Of a stretch of 11,969 nucleotides of DNA, positions 8,601-11,969 are shown in pieces (positions within the stretch are counted from its first letter, which is position 1; every line of letters begins with the position of its first letter). Where the stretch lies: positions 1 through 11,969 of the forward strand of contig JAZLGV010000129.1 of the NCBI GenBank assembly GCA_045616505.1, given 5' to 3'. Made by a program: the position numbers and the translations under genes. Source of the stretch: JAKSUT01 sp045616505. GTDB lineage: Bacteria; Cyanobacteriota; Vampirovibrionia; Gastranaerophilales; Gastranaerophilaceae. Under the pieces are notes generated by a model. It saw only the letters and a program-made list of their open reading frames with translations, was not told the origin of the DNA and made no database searches.

Positions 8601-10661
8601 AAATTCATTCATTAGTACAGATATAGAAATACCGTCAATAATAATGTGGTGAATGTCAAAAATTAAATAATATAAGTCAGAAGTTTCGCAAATCAAAAAT
8701 CTGAATAATAGTTCATCTTTAAGATTAAAAGGTTTGATAAATTCTTTTACCGCAGAATCGAAACTTGTTTTTTTGATTTGAATTTCAAAATCTGAATTGT
8801 TTTTGAATTTTACAAGTTCACCGTTTTGTAATTCAAAATTAACTTTCAAAGTTTGATGTAAATTAATTGTTTGTTTAACTGCATCTTTTATGTCGTCAAG
8901 TTTTATTCCAATTGTTTTAGGAAATTTTATAAAAGCTGGAATGTTGAATTTTATTGAGTTTGGCTCTTTTTCTTGATAAGAGAAAATCCTAAATTCTGCG
9001 TCTGTTGCTGGATAAATTTCTGTTTTTTCTTGTGGTGTAAGTTTTTCTTGAATATTTTTTATATCAATTCCACTTTCAATAAACGCTGAAATTTCTCTTG
9101 GAGTTTGAGCTTCAAAAATATCTTTTGTAGTTAAATTATATTTTTGAATAAGTTGAAGTAAATGAAGAACTTTTATAGATTCTCCACCAAGTGTAAAGAA
9201 ATTATCATCAATTCCAACTTCTTCTAAACCTAAAACAGTGCCAAATGCTTTACAAATTTCTGCTTGCAAATCATCAGTTGCAGCGACATAATTTTCTTTA
9301 TATGTAGATGGGTCTGGTTTTTCTAATAAAGTTTTGTCTATTTTGCCATTTTCATTTAATTCAAATTCTTTTATCCAAATAAAATATTGTGGAATCATAT
9401 AAGAATTTAATTTTGTAGATAAAAATTCTTTTAGTTCTTGAGTTGAAACTTTTTTGTTAGCCGTAAAATATGCGCATAAAAAGTTTTGTTTAATATCATC
9501 GGTATATGCTTTTACAACGACTTCTTCAATTTTTTCGTAAATCCTGATGTTTTCTTCAATTTCTGCAAGTTCAACTCTTTGACCATTGATTTTTACCATG
9601 TCATCAATTCTGCCAACAATTGTAAACTGTCCATTTTGCGAAATTCTTGCTATATCGCCTGTTTTAAAGAGGTTTTTACCATTTTTTTTGACAAAATATT
9701 TTTCGGTGTCTTTGTGCGAATTTATATATTCAGATGCAAATAAACCTTCGGCATAGAGTTCGCCATAATCTTTGTTTTTGCCGTTTTCGTCCAATATATA
9801 CAATTTTTTCTTTCCGATAGGTTTGCCTATAGGAGCAGTTTGATATTCGCCATCTATTTCAAATGCGGCAAGAGCAAGTGTTTCTGTTGTGCCATAGATA
9901 TTGAAAATTTTGTAATTTTTTTGAGATATATTATAAAGTTGTTCTCCTGTTGTAAAAACAGCTTTTAGAGTTTTTGAATTTTCGCTTAAAAGTTTCAATA
10001 TTTGTGGGGTAAAACAAGCGATATTTATTTCGTTTTTTTCTATAAAGTTTTCAATAGAATAAATATCTTTCTTTTCGTCTTGATTTGCGATATATACTGT
10101 CATTCCTTTAAATAAAGGGTATAAAACTTCTAATGTGTGAAGTGAAAAAGTATAACTACAAATAGATAAAAATTTTGTTTCATTTTCTATTTTGAAAATG
10201 CTATCAATATCTTTGAAAAATTCTTCAAGTTGCTTATGAGAAATAGATACCCCTTTTGGAGTTCCAGTAGAACCTGATGTATAAATAGATATTGCGTTAT
10301 CACCAAGTTGATAACGTTGTCCAAGAGGATGTAATTTTTCAGCTTCTGTCAAAAAGTTTTCATCAATAATTGCAGAGACTTTACAATCATCACAAATCTT
10401 TTGAGCTCGTTCAAAAGGAGTGTTCACCCCAAGAGGAACATAAGCTGCACCAACTTTCCAAACCCCAAATATTGCTGAAATGTAGTTTATATTTTGAGAT
10501 AATTTTATTGCAACATTGTCGTTTTTTTTAACGCCAAGTTTTTTTAATTGTTCGGCAATTTTTGAACTCTGAAAGTCTAATTCCCCATAACAAAGACTCT
10601 TATTTTCAAAAACTACTGCAATTTTATCGTTGTACTTTTTGCAAATTTCTAAAAAATTCAT
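1518..10661 (-). CDS. Trimodular NRPS, A-PCP-C-A-PCP-C-A-PCP-R
   Basis: A single uninterrupted 3047-residue synthetase. Order, with approximate residues: A1 1-455, PCP1 462-532 (Ser495), C1 547-970 (HHIIIDG 671-677), A2 975-1465, PCP2 1474-1548 (Ser1509), acidic linker 1549-1645, C2 1647-2070 (HHIIFDG 1774-1780), A3 2076-2568, PCP3 2578-2652 (Ser2613), reductase 2688-3047. Three A and two C domains imply a three-unit chain. There is no loading C, epimerase, methyltransferase or thioesterase. The terminal R domain implies release by reduction of the PCP3 thioester to an aldehyde or alcohol, subject to its unusual cofactor loop. The ATG at 10661 is the first in frame and sits directly at the start of A1, after a weak CGAG element. 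The next gene is the carrier-activating transferase. All C and PCP catalytic residues are present and no frameshift is visible, so the enzyme is probably functional. The product is not identifiable from sequence alone. Confidence 0.97.
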   Translation of the reverse strand: MNFLEICKKYNDKIAVVFENKSLCYGELDFQSSKIAEQLKKLGVKKNDNVAIKLSQNINYISAIFGVWKVGAAYVPLGVNTPFERAQKICDDCKVSAIIDENFLTEAEKLHPLGQRYQLGDNAISIYTSGSTGTPKGVSISHKQLEEFFKDIDSIFKIENETKFLSICSYTFSLHTLEVLYPLFKGMTVYIANQDEKKDIYSIENFIEKNEINIACFTPQILKLLSENSKTLKAVFTTGEQLYNISQKNYKIFNIYGTTETLALAAFEIDGEYQTAPIGKPIGKKKLYILDENGKNKDYGELYAEGLFASEYINSHKDTEKYFVKKNGKNLFKTGDIARISQNGQFTIVGRIDDMVKINGQRVELAEIEENIRIYEKIEEVVVKAYTDDIKQNFLCAYFTANKKVSTQELKEFLSTKLNSYMIPQYFIWIKEFELNENGKIDKTLLEKPDPSTYKENYVAATDDLQAEICKAFGTVLGLEEVGIDDNFFTLGGESIKVLHLLQLIQKYNLTTKDIFEAQTPREISAFIESGIDIKNIQEKLTPQEKTEIYPATDAEFRIFSYQEKEPNSIKFNIPAFIKFPKTIGIKLDDIKDAVKQTINLHQTLKVNFELQNGELVKFKNNSDFEIQIKKTSFDSAVKEFIKPFNLKDELLFRFLICETSDLYYLIFDIHHIIIDGISISVLMNEFKKILCHEEIELETINNFDYAIYEKKLKEKKQYKIAQNFFETHFSDIDKETTLLSDIIDESTITKTNQVETFFNKNLAPQNIQTFIKENALTENTLFTSAFAYCLSKFTNSDEVIFNTMSFGRHNPEISDTVGLFSKIVPLKFTPIELTTISEFLKDAQNYLSETFSNDIYNFSEITQKIKIKGNILFAYQAEILKGFEINDNKFEIQLIPNKEILTDLTCQIFKNTDCYKISITYNNKIYSEEYIKAFVNFYRQVIGEMLVKERLCDIELVSKGDAGILDAYNNAKMPINPNFTILDMFSKQVSLTPKSTALVYGGRRYTYSALNTLTDNLAIHLRNIGVNAQDKTVSVLMKRSEYFVIAALAIAKAGGVYVPIDTAFPKERIKAIYTHSNSKFIILDQELESLIPDFAGKKIYTSDIKDITPTENILTFNPVAEDLFTILYTSGTTGEPKGVMLEHRNVANFSVCYAVNKQISSQESSLACANFAFDAHILEIFPYLITGATVYIAEEENISDFDKLDDYIKKNRISNLMLTTQLGKEYVKAHPYNQYLKSLTVGGERLLPFEKLPNYAVYNIYGPAEASVFIASHKVSKNEKTIPIGKPSGNTSLYITDKYNRRLPLGAIGELQVAGLNVAKGYLNNQEETNNKFIKNNFEKTKGYERIYKTGDICRFLPDGNIVFLHRNDNQVKINGHRIELEEIETQICKYEGINTAIALVENQGYGKKIVAFYTADREINSNEITNFLKNSLPYYMIPQNLTQLDAIPYTTNGKIDKNALLDKETHYEIDETTLTDIQKKLVDILANILGHKDFTLETNLISAGLTSITAIKFVADFTKEFDIEISSFELFDECNILSLEQKILNIEKETIIEPQEEIQETEILTEETIKPEETKETEETEIIENADTNIEIEQNEKLEEENTPSDITNQEVVTSSEENIEQPEQETQEETLPEVEPIEKHVNGLIQIPLSSTQLGVYLDCAKNPQNCAYNIPIQLKTSKDIDVEILTKALYMVLSNHNYINTHLEFTNEGIVQVINPKAEPQIEYKELSEEDYEQLKNIYSSTPFDLFKAPLYKCSIIKTEKFVYILFCIHHIIFDGASETILLKELAKIYSNVEPEKEFFSYIDYVKEERKNITKDSFQTAENFFNEMLKTYKNTSKLKIDNDFPEEQGQLETLEKEVNLEVISKFCKDYSFTPASLFLAATLYTTSRYTGEDDVFISTIFNGRNDLRLQNTIGMFVKTLPFGCQISKDKNCLGFIKQVSKILQYATYNDIFPYSEIVEKYNYNTNIMFECQLGVIENIKLGEYEVENKFLNIEKPKFPISVNIVDTKDGIGVRLVYNTALYTENTIKNYLNSLVKVVETMAETPLEFIDKISVLSENQEKQLKDFRISQFEKLETPFIHEMFVKQAKEVPQKTILTTSDGNFTYKQLDENSNKIANALIERGLEIEDRVLVLLPKTSKLFASIFGVLKAGGTFIPCDIKQPTTRIKTILEDSDVKYVITTKDMLSCFTKTKAIAVEDLLKTNNIILPERKIEKDNLAYIIYTSGSTSSPKGVMVEHESLANALTPNSAMKHLVAIKEKVSVYASITSVAFDMSFKEHLYALCNSVKLVVPSDEITKDATKLAQLFNAENVDGFNSATSRLEQFVEVQEFKNVIKDFKVIIFGGEKVSENFVKKLRNITTAKLFNTYGPTETTISSNVKEFITGNELVSVGKPLTNYVEFIVDKDGNELPVGIVGELYIGGYGVSRGYNNLEALTGEKFREFKGIRVYKTGDLASWNNDGEIVIHGRLDKQIKLRGYRIDLEEIENEILNINGINQVCVILGKQNEEDAICAYYTADDRINPQLIKTELKKSLADYMLPTAYLQMSKFPLTENGKIDCSNLPQAYAPRENEHIVPKTEIQKDFCNIFASVLDINQVGIKDSFFDIGGTSLSVIKVLIEAQKLGYELNYGEVFINKTPENLARLIESDIENSITDTEIEEFNYSKIDNQLSKNNLIEFQKNTTQDLGDILITGATEYLGINMLFELLKNHDCNIYCIEPKNKEVSAIETIKQALNNNFGRDFSEALGKRLFIREGNIEDIAFLEKVKNLPINTIFNFKNSTDLNNPKALENTNYNAVCNLIDYCIDKNCQLIQISTTNVAGLKLATEDIQTLTEKDLYIEQSFENEYIKSKYKAEKAILQAISEKGLNAKIMRLDNIISNDIKSALKSSYTNSLLKKLKTYAYIKAFPFSKMNLPVSISSLEDTLQAILELAKTPKTCTVLHPFNNHTVCLGDIITEMVKAGIEIRFLEEADFKIAIQIAQTNEEIDEIIKNTFSLQAEYPRKQFEYNKISCDYTCQLLYRQGFKWDILEKSCIENLINIIKSE
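2706..5723 (-). other. NRPS module 3, C2-A3-PCP3
   Basis: C2 has HHIIFDG (His1775, Asp1779) and FNGRND...IGMF at 1905-1920, so it is intact. A3 has FDMSFKE at 2275-2281, NTYGPTE at 2369-2375, YKTGD at 2452-2456, GRLDKQIKLRGYRID at 2470-2484 and NGKID at 2557-2561. Its ATP-binding loop reads TSGSTSSPKG, with Ser2232 where Gly is usual. The aligned specificity residues are D-M-K-N-I-G-T-I-S-K. Asp2276 indicates an alpha-amino acid. Lys2280, at the GrsA Trp239 position, is shared with recalled glutamate codes such as DAKDLGVVDK, which hints at an acidic side chain, but the remaining positions do not match a code I know. PCP3 has IGGTS with Ser2613. The residue loaded here would become the released C-terminal unit. 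Confidence 0.85.
5762..5785. repeat. 12-bp tandem duplication inside the linker
   Basis: GTGTTTCTTCTT (5762-5773) is followed at once by GTGTTTCTTGTT (5774-5785), 11 of 12 bases identical. On the coding strand this gives successive E/Q-E-T units, in frame. It suggests that the linker grew by local duplication or slippage. Confidence 0.7.
5917..5943. repeat. Three 9-bp tandem units inside the linker
   Basis: Three consecutive 9-bp units (GTTTCTTCT, GTTTCTTTT, GTTTCTTCA) encode EET, KET and EET on the minus strand. Further GTTTCTT copies follow at 5953 and beyond. The unit length is a multiple of three, so copy-number change would keep the synthetase in frame. Confidence 0.7.
6018..9023 (-). 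other. NRPS module 2, C1-A2-PCP2
   Basis: C1 has HHIIIDG (His672 as the likely catalytic second His, Asp676) and a FGR...VGLF segment at 807-821, so it should form a bond between the PCP1-bound starter and the A2 substrate. A2 has YTSGTTGEPKG at 1129-1139, FDAHILE at 1174-1180, NIYGPAE at 1260-1266, YKTGD at 1349-1353 and NGKID at 1454-1458. Its aligned specificity residues are D-A-L-M-T-G-I-V-F-K. Asp1175 is present, as expected for an alpha-amino acid. The code resembles aromatic codes: I recall DALVTGAVVK for tyrosine, which matches at seven of ten positions, so Tyr/Phe/Trp is a reasonable but unverified guess. PCP2 is atypical: its Ser1509 lies in AGLTS rather than GGxS. Confidence 0.85.
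9066..10661 (-). other. NRPS initiation module A1-PCP1
   Basis: The adenylation domain has the expected motifs: YTSGSTGTPKG at 127-137, NIYGTTE at 254-260 (Thr for the usual Pro), FKTGD at 332-336, GRIDDMVKINGQRVE at 350-364 and NGKID at 438-442 (Lys440). PCP1 carries LGGES with Ser495 as the phosphopantetheine site. By hand alignment to the GrsA Phe-activating domain, the ten specificity positions read S-L-L-C-F-T-I-A-L-K. The first, Ser173, replaces the near-invariant Asp235 that holds the substrate alpha-amino group. Families that activate aryl acids, beta-amino acids or other non-alpha-amino acids commonly differ at this position. With no upstream C domain, A1 loads the starter unit, so a carboxylic-acid or non-standard cap is plausible. 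The substrate itself cannot be named. Confidence 0.85.
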
Positions 10662-10756
10662 AAATATCTCGTAAAAATATACTCTTTGAATTTGATTTTA
10701 TTATGAAAAAGGTGTAAAGTAAATAAAACATTACTTAGTATTACAGTTTTTTATAG

Positions 10757-10762
10757 TATAAT
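10757..10762 (+). promoter_or_regulatory. Probable -10 box (TATAAT) for the membrane-protein gene
   Basis: A perfect TATAAT lies 28 nt before the ATG at 10791. The predicted transcription start near 10769 leaves a short leader that contains the Shine-Dalgarno site. The -35 region is weak: TTAGTA at 10735-10740 with a 16-nt spacer is the best candidate. Confidence 0.5.
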
Positions 10763-10778
10763 CAGATACAGTTATAAA

Positions 10779-10784
10779 AAGGAG
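10779..10784 (+). promoter_or_regulatory. Shine-Dalgarno site AAGGAG deciding the start at 10791
   Basis: AAGGAG ends 6 nt before ATG 10791, which is ideal spacing. An in-frame TTG at 10785 directly abuts the site and is therefore unlikely to be the start. Confidence 0.8.
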
Positions 10785-10790
10785 TTGAAT

Positions 10791-11411
10791 ATGAAAAAAA
10801 CCGACATCGTATTTGTTTCAATTATTTGTTTTTTATTTTTGGAATTACTTTTATTTATTCCACTAACATTTATCTTTTTAGAAGGATATTTTTGGTGCTT
10901 AGGTATCAGTTGGCTTTTATTTTTTATCGCTTGTCCAGTTTTGTTGGTATTCCAAATTATCGATAAAGAAAAAACAACTTTAAACAAAGTTTTATTAACA
11001 ATAAATTCATTAATAGTTGCATTGATAGTATTTTGTTTCATCGCTTACTCAATTGTTATGTGTACTGCAAAAAATGAATTTTTAAGTGTATTTGATAATG
11101 CCTACTTATCACACAAAGCAAAACAATCTCCAGTGATTAATTATTTAGAAGATTATAAAAATAAAAATAATGTTTTTCCTAAATTAATACAAGATAAAAA
11201 ATTATTGGAAGATAAAAATATTGAAAAAATCGAATATAAAGCTTCAAAAGATTTAAATGGCTATGATTTGAGAATATACAAGAAAAATGGTGCAGTTGAA
11301 ACTTATCAAAGATACGAATCAAAAAACGTAAAAGATAACGAAAATAACTCAACTTTTAATTTTGTTTATTTAGATAAAAAGAAAGCAAAAGAATATAAAT
11401 CAGTAAAGTAA
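10791..11411 (+). CDS. Three-helix membrane protein of unknown function
   Basis: A 206-residue protein I do not recognise. It begins MKKTD, followed by three strongly hydrophobic stretches at about 6-30, 33-57 and 67-90. The remaining 115 or so residues are polar, Lys/Asn-rich and probably soluble. Part of this tail (about 114-165) has the rhythm INYLEDYKNKNNVFP, then a short spacer, then KIEYKA and YDLRIYKKNG. That is loosely like the helix-then-YP-then-strand pattern of pilin-like and substrate-binding tails, but this is a weak visual likeness, not a family call. The ATG is chosen for its AAGGAG site and a TATAAT box upstream. The gene diverges from the NRPS and ends at a strong hairpin terminator, so it is probably a single-gene unit. 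It could be a neighbour with no link to the peptide pathway, or an envelope protein for immunity; nothing in the sequence decides. Confidence 0.8.
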   Translation: MKKTDIVFVSIICFLFLELLLFIPLTFIFLEGYFWCLGISWLLFFIACPVLLVFQIIDKEKTTLNKVLLTINSLIVALIVFCFIAYSIVMCTAKNEFLSVFDNAYLSHKAKQSPVINYLEDYKNKNNVFPKLIQDKKLLEDKNIEKIEYKASKDLNGYDLRIYKKNGAVETYQRYESKNVKDNENNSTFNFVYLDKKKAKEYKSVK

Positions 11412-11433
11412 AATAAAGGTTATTTTATTTAAC

Positions 11434-11475
11434 AAAAAAGGCGGAAAGTTTTTTAAAAAACTTTCCTCCTTTTTT
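11434..11475. terminator. Bidirectional intrinsic terminator between convergent genes
   Basis: The arm AAAAAAGGCGGAAAG (11434-11448) pairs with CTTTCCTCCTTTTTT (11461-11475) with one mismatch, C11442 against T11467. The 12 nt between them, TTTTTTAAAAAA, can extend the stem further. The distal T-run serves transcription from the left and the proximal A-run gives a U-run for transcription from the right, so it can end both the membrane-protein gene and the convergent GGGtGRT gene. It lies 22 nt past the membrane-protein stop and 25 nt past the other stop. Confidence 0.9.
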
Positions 11476-11500
11476 ATTTATCCATTTATCTTGATATGAA

Positions 11501-11969
11501 TTAAGCCATAGCTTTTTGAACAGCAACTGCACAAGCAACTGTAGCACCAACCATAGGGTTGTTACCCATACCAATTACACCCATCATTTCAACGTGAGCT
11601 GGAACTGAAGAAGAACCTGCGAATTGAGCATCTGAGTGCATTCTACCCATTGTAACTGTCATACCATAAGAAGCAGGACCTGCTGCTACGTTATCAGGGT
11701 GAAGAGTTCTACCTGTACCACCACCTGATGCTACTGAGAAGTATTTTTTACCATTTTCAGTACACCATTTTTTGTAAGTACCTGCTACTGGGTGTTGGAA
11801 ACGAGTTGGGTTAGTTGAGTTACCTGTAATAGAAACATCAACACCTTCTTTAATCATAATTGCAACACCTTCTGATACGTCATCAGCACCATAGCATCTA
11901 ACTTGTGCTCTTTCACCGTTTGAGAAAGCTTTTTCTTCAGTGATTTTTAATTCACCAGTTTTGTAATCA
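11501..11969 (-). CDS. GGGtGRT-family protein, C-terminal part (partial)
   Basis: The reading frame is open to the window edge, so the start lies outside; 155 C-terminal residues are visible, beginning DYKTGELK. An internal ATG at 11855-11857 is only a Met within the frame. The signature GGGTGRT (11705-11725) is followed by LHPDN, then GRMHSDAQFAGSSSVPAHVEMMG, GMGNNPMVGATVA and the C-terminal QKAMA. This matches my recollection of the Pfam family named after the GGGtGRT motif, a conserved family without established function in anaerobic bacteria and some archaea. Gly- and Ala-rich conserved loops suggest a soluble, possibly nucleotide- or cofactor-binding protein, but that is inference. GC content and third-position C use are visibly higher than in the NRPS, as in a well-expressed core gene. 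It is convergent with the membrane-protein gene and probably unrelated to the peptide pathway. Confidence 0.85.
   Translation of the reverse strand, partial: DYKTGELKITEEKAFSNGERAQVRCYGADDVSEGVAIMIKEGVDVSITGNSTNPTRFQHPVAGTYKKWCTENGKKYFSVASGGGTGRTLHPDNVAAGPASYGMTVTMGRMHSDAQFAGSSSVPAHVEMMGVIGMGNNPMVGATVACAVAVQKAMA

Larger units (their letters stand above)
10662..10790. promoter_or_regulatory. Divergent intergenic region between NRPS and membrane-protein gene
   Basis: This 129-nt, very AT-rich gap must hold the control signals for both the leftward NRPS unit and the rightward membrane-protein gene. A consensus -10 is visible only for the rightward gene. For the NRPS I see no convincing -35/-10 pair; the best TATATT on the minus strand (10676-10681) would leave a leader of only a few bases. 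TACAGTT occurs twice (10742-10748 and 10767-10773), either side of the rightward -10. AAGTAA and TTACTT (10717-10722, 10731-10736) form a short inverted repeat. These could be operator half-sites or chance in AT-rich DNA. Confidence 0.55.

Noticed and set aside
1587..9743. Several plus-strand open frames of 61-128 codons inside the NRPS
   Set aside because: They run antisense to a continuous, motif-rich synthetase, have low-complexity Phe/Leu/Ser-rich translations and lack ribosome sites; they are shadows.
9297..10661. A1 as a fatty-acyl-AMP ligase or CoA ligase rather than an NRPS A domain
   Set aside because: Its core motifs, spacing and direct junction to a PCP are those of an NRPS A domain; the Ser at position 235 changes the likely substrate, not the family.
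1518..10661. Possible pseudogene or assembly-collapsed NRPS
   Set aside because: All three A, two C and three PCP domains plus R are continuous, with catalytic residues in place and no stop or frameshift.
10785..10790. TTG start for the membrane protein
   Set aside because: It directly abuts the AAGGAG site, leaving no spacing; ATG 10791 is ideally placed.
10772..11041. Minus-strand 89-codon frame over the membrane-protein gene
   Set aside because: The plus-strand gene has a good Shine-Dalgarno site, -10 box and membrane helices; the antisense frame has none and no family likeness.
11410..11426. Small inverted repeat AAAATAA-AGG-TTATTTT after the membrane-protein stop
   Set aside because: It is AU-only pairing with a 3-nt loop and very weak; the GC-containing hairpin just downstream explains termination.

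Overview
The window comes from a very AT-rich bacterial genome with short intergenic gaps, Shine-Dalgarno-like sites and U-rich hairpin terminators. The sequence does not fix the taxon. Low GC together with a GGGtGRT-family gene fits an anaerobic, probably gut-associated lineage such as Clostridia/Bacilli relatives or Gastranaerophilales (Melainabacteria); this is inference.

About 90% of the window is one leftward transcription unit (10661 to 10). It holds a 3047-residue non-ribosomal peptide synthetase (NRPS, 1518-10661), an Sfp-type 4'-phosphopantetheinyl transferase whose start lies 6 nt past the NRPS stop (885-1511), and a ten-helix EamA/DMT transporter (10-864). The NRPS order is A1-PCP1 / C1-A2-PCP2 / acidic linker / C2-A3-PCP3 / R. 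It starts with an adenylation domain, has no epimerase or thioesterase, and ends in a thioester-reductase-like domain. The unit therefore carries an assembly line, the enzyme that activates its carrier proteins and a possible exporter. Read by collinearity, the product is a three-building-block chain released reductively as an aldehyde or alcohol, or as a cyclised derivative.

Three details make it non-routine. A1 has Ser where the Asp that binds the substrate alpha-amino group is expected, so the first unit may not be an alpha-amino acid. The R domain keeps its catalytic Tyr and Lys, but several cofactor-loop residues differ from the usual NADPH-type pattern. A repeat-built, Glu-rich linker of about 95 residues separates modules 2 and 3.

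To the right, a 129-nt divergent intergenic region with a TATAAT box leads into a small rightward gene for a three-helix membrane protein of unknown function (10791-11411). A strong, probably bidirectional hairpin terminator (11434-11475) separates it from a convergent leftward gene, cut by the window edge, that encodes a GGGtGRT-family protein (11501-11969). That gene has visibly higher GC and looks like a conserved, well-expressed chromosomal gene, so the NRPS unit seems to be an island bounded by the intergenic region near 10.7 kb.
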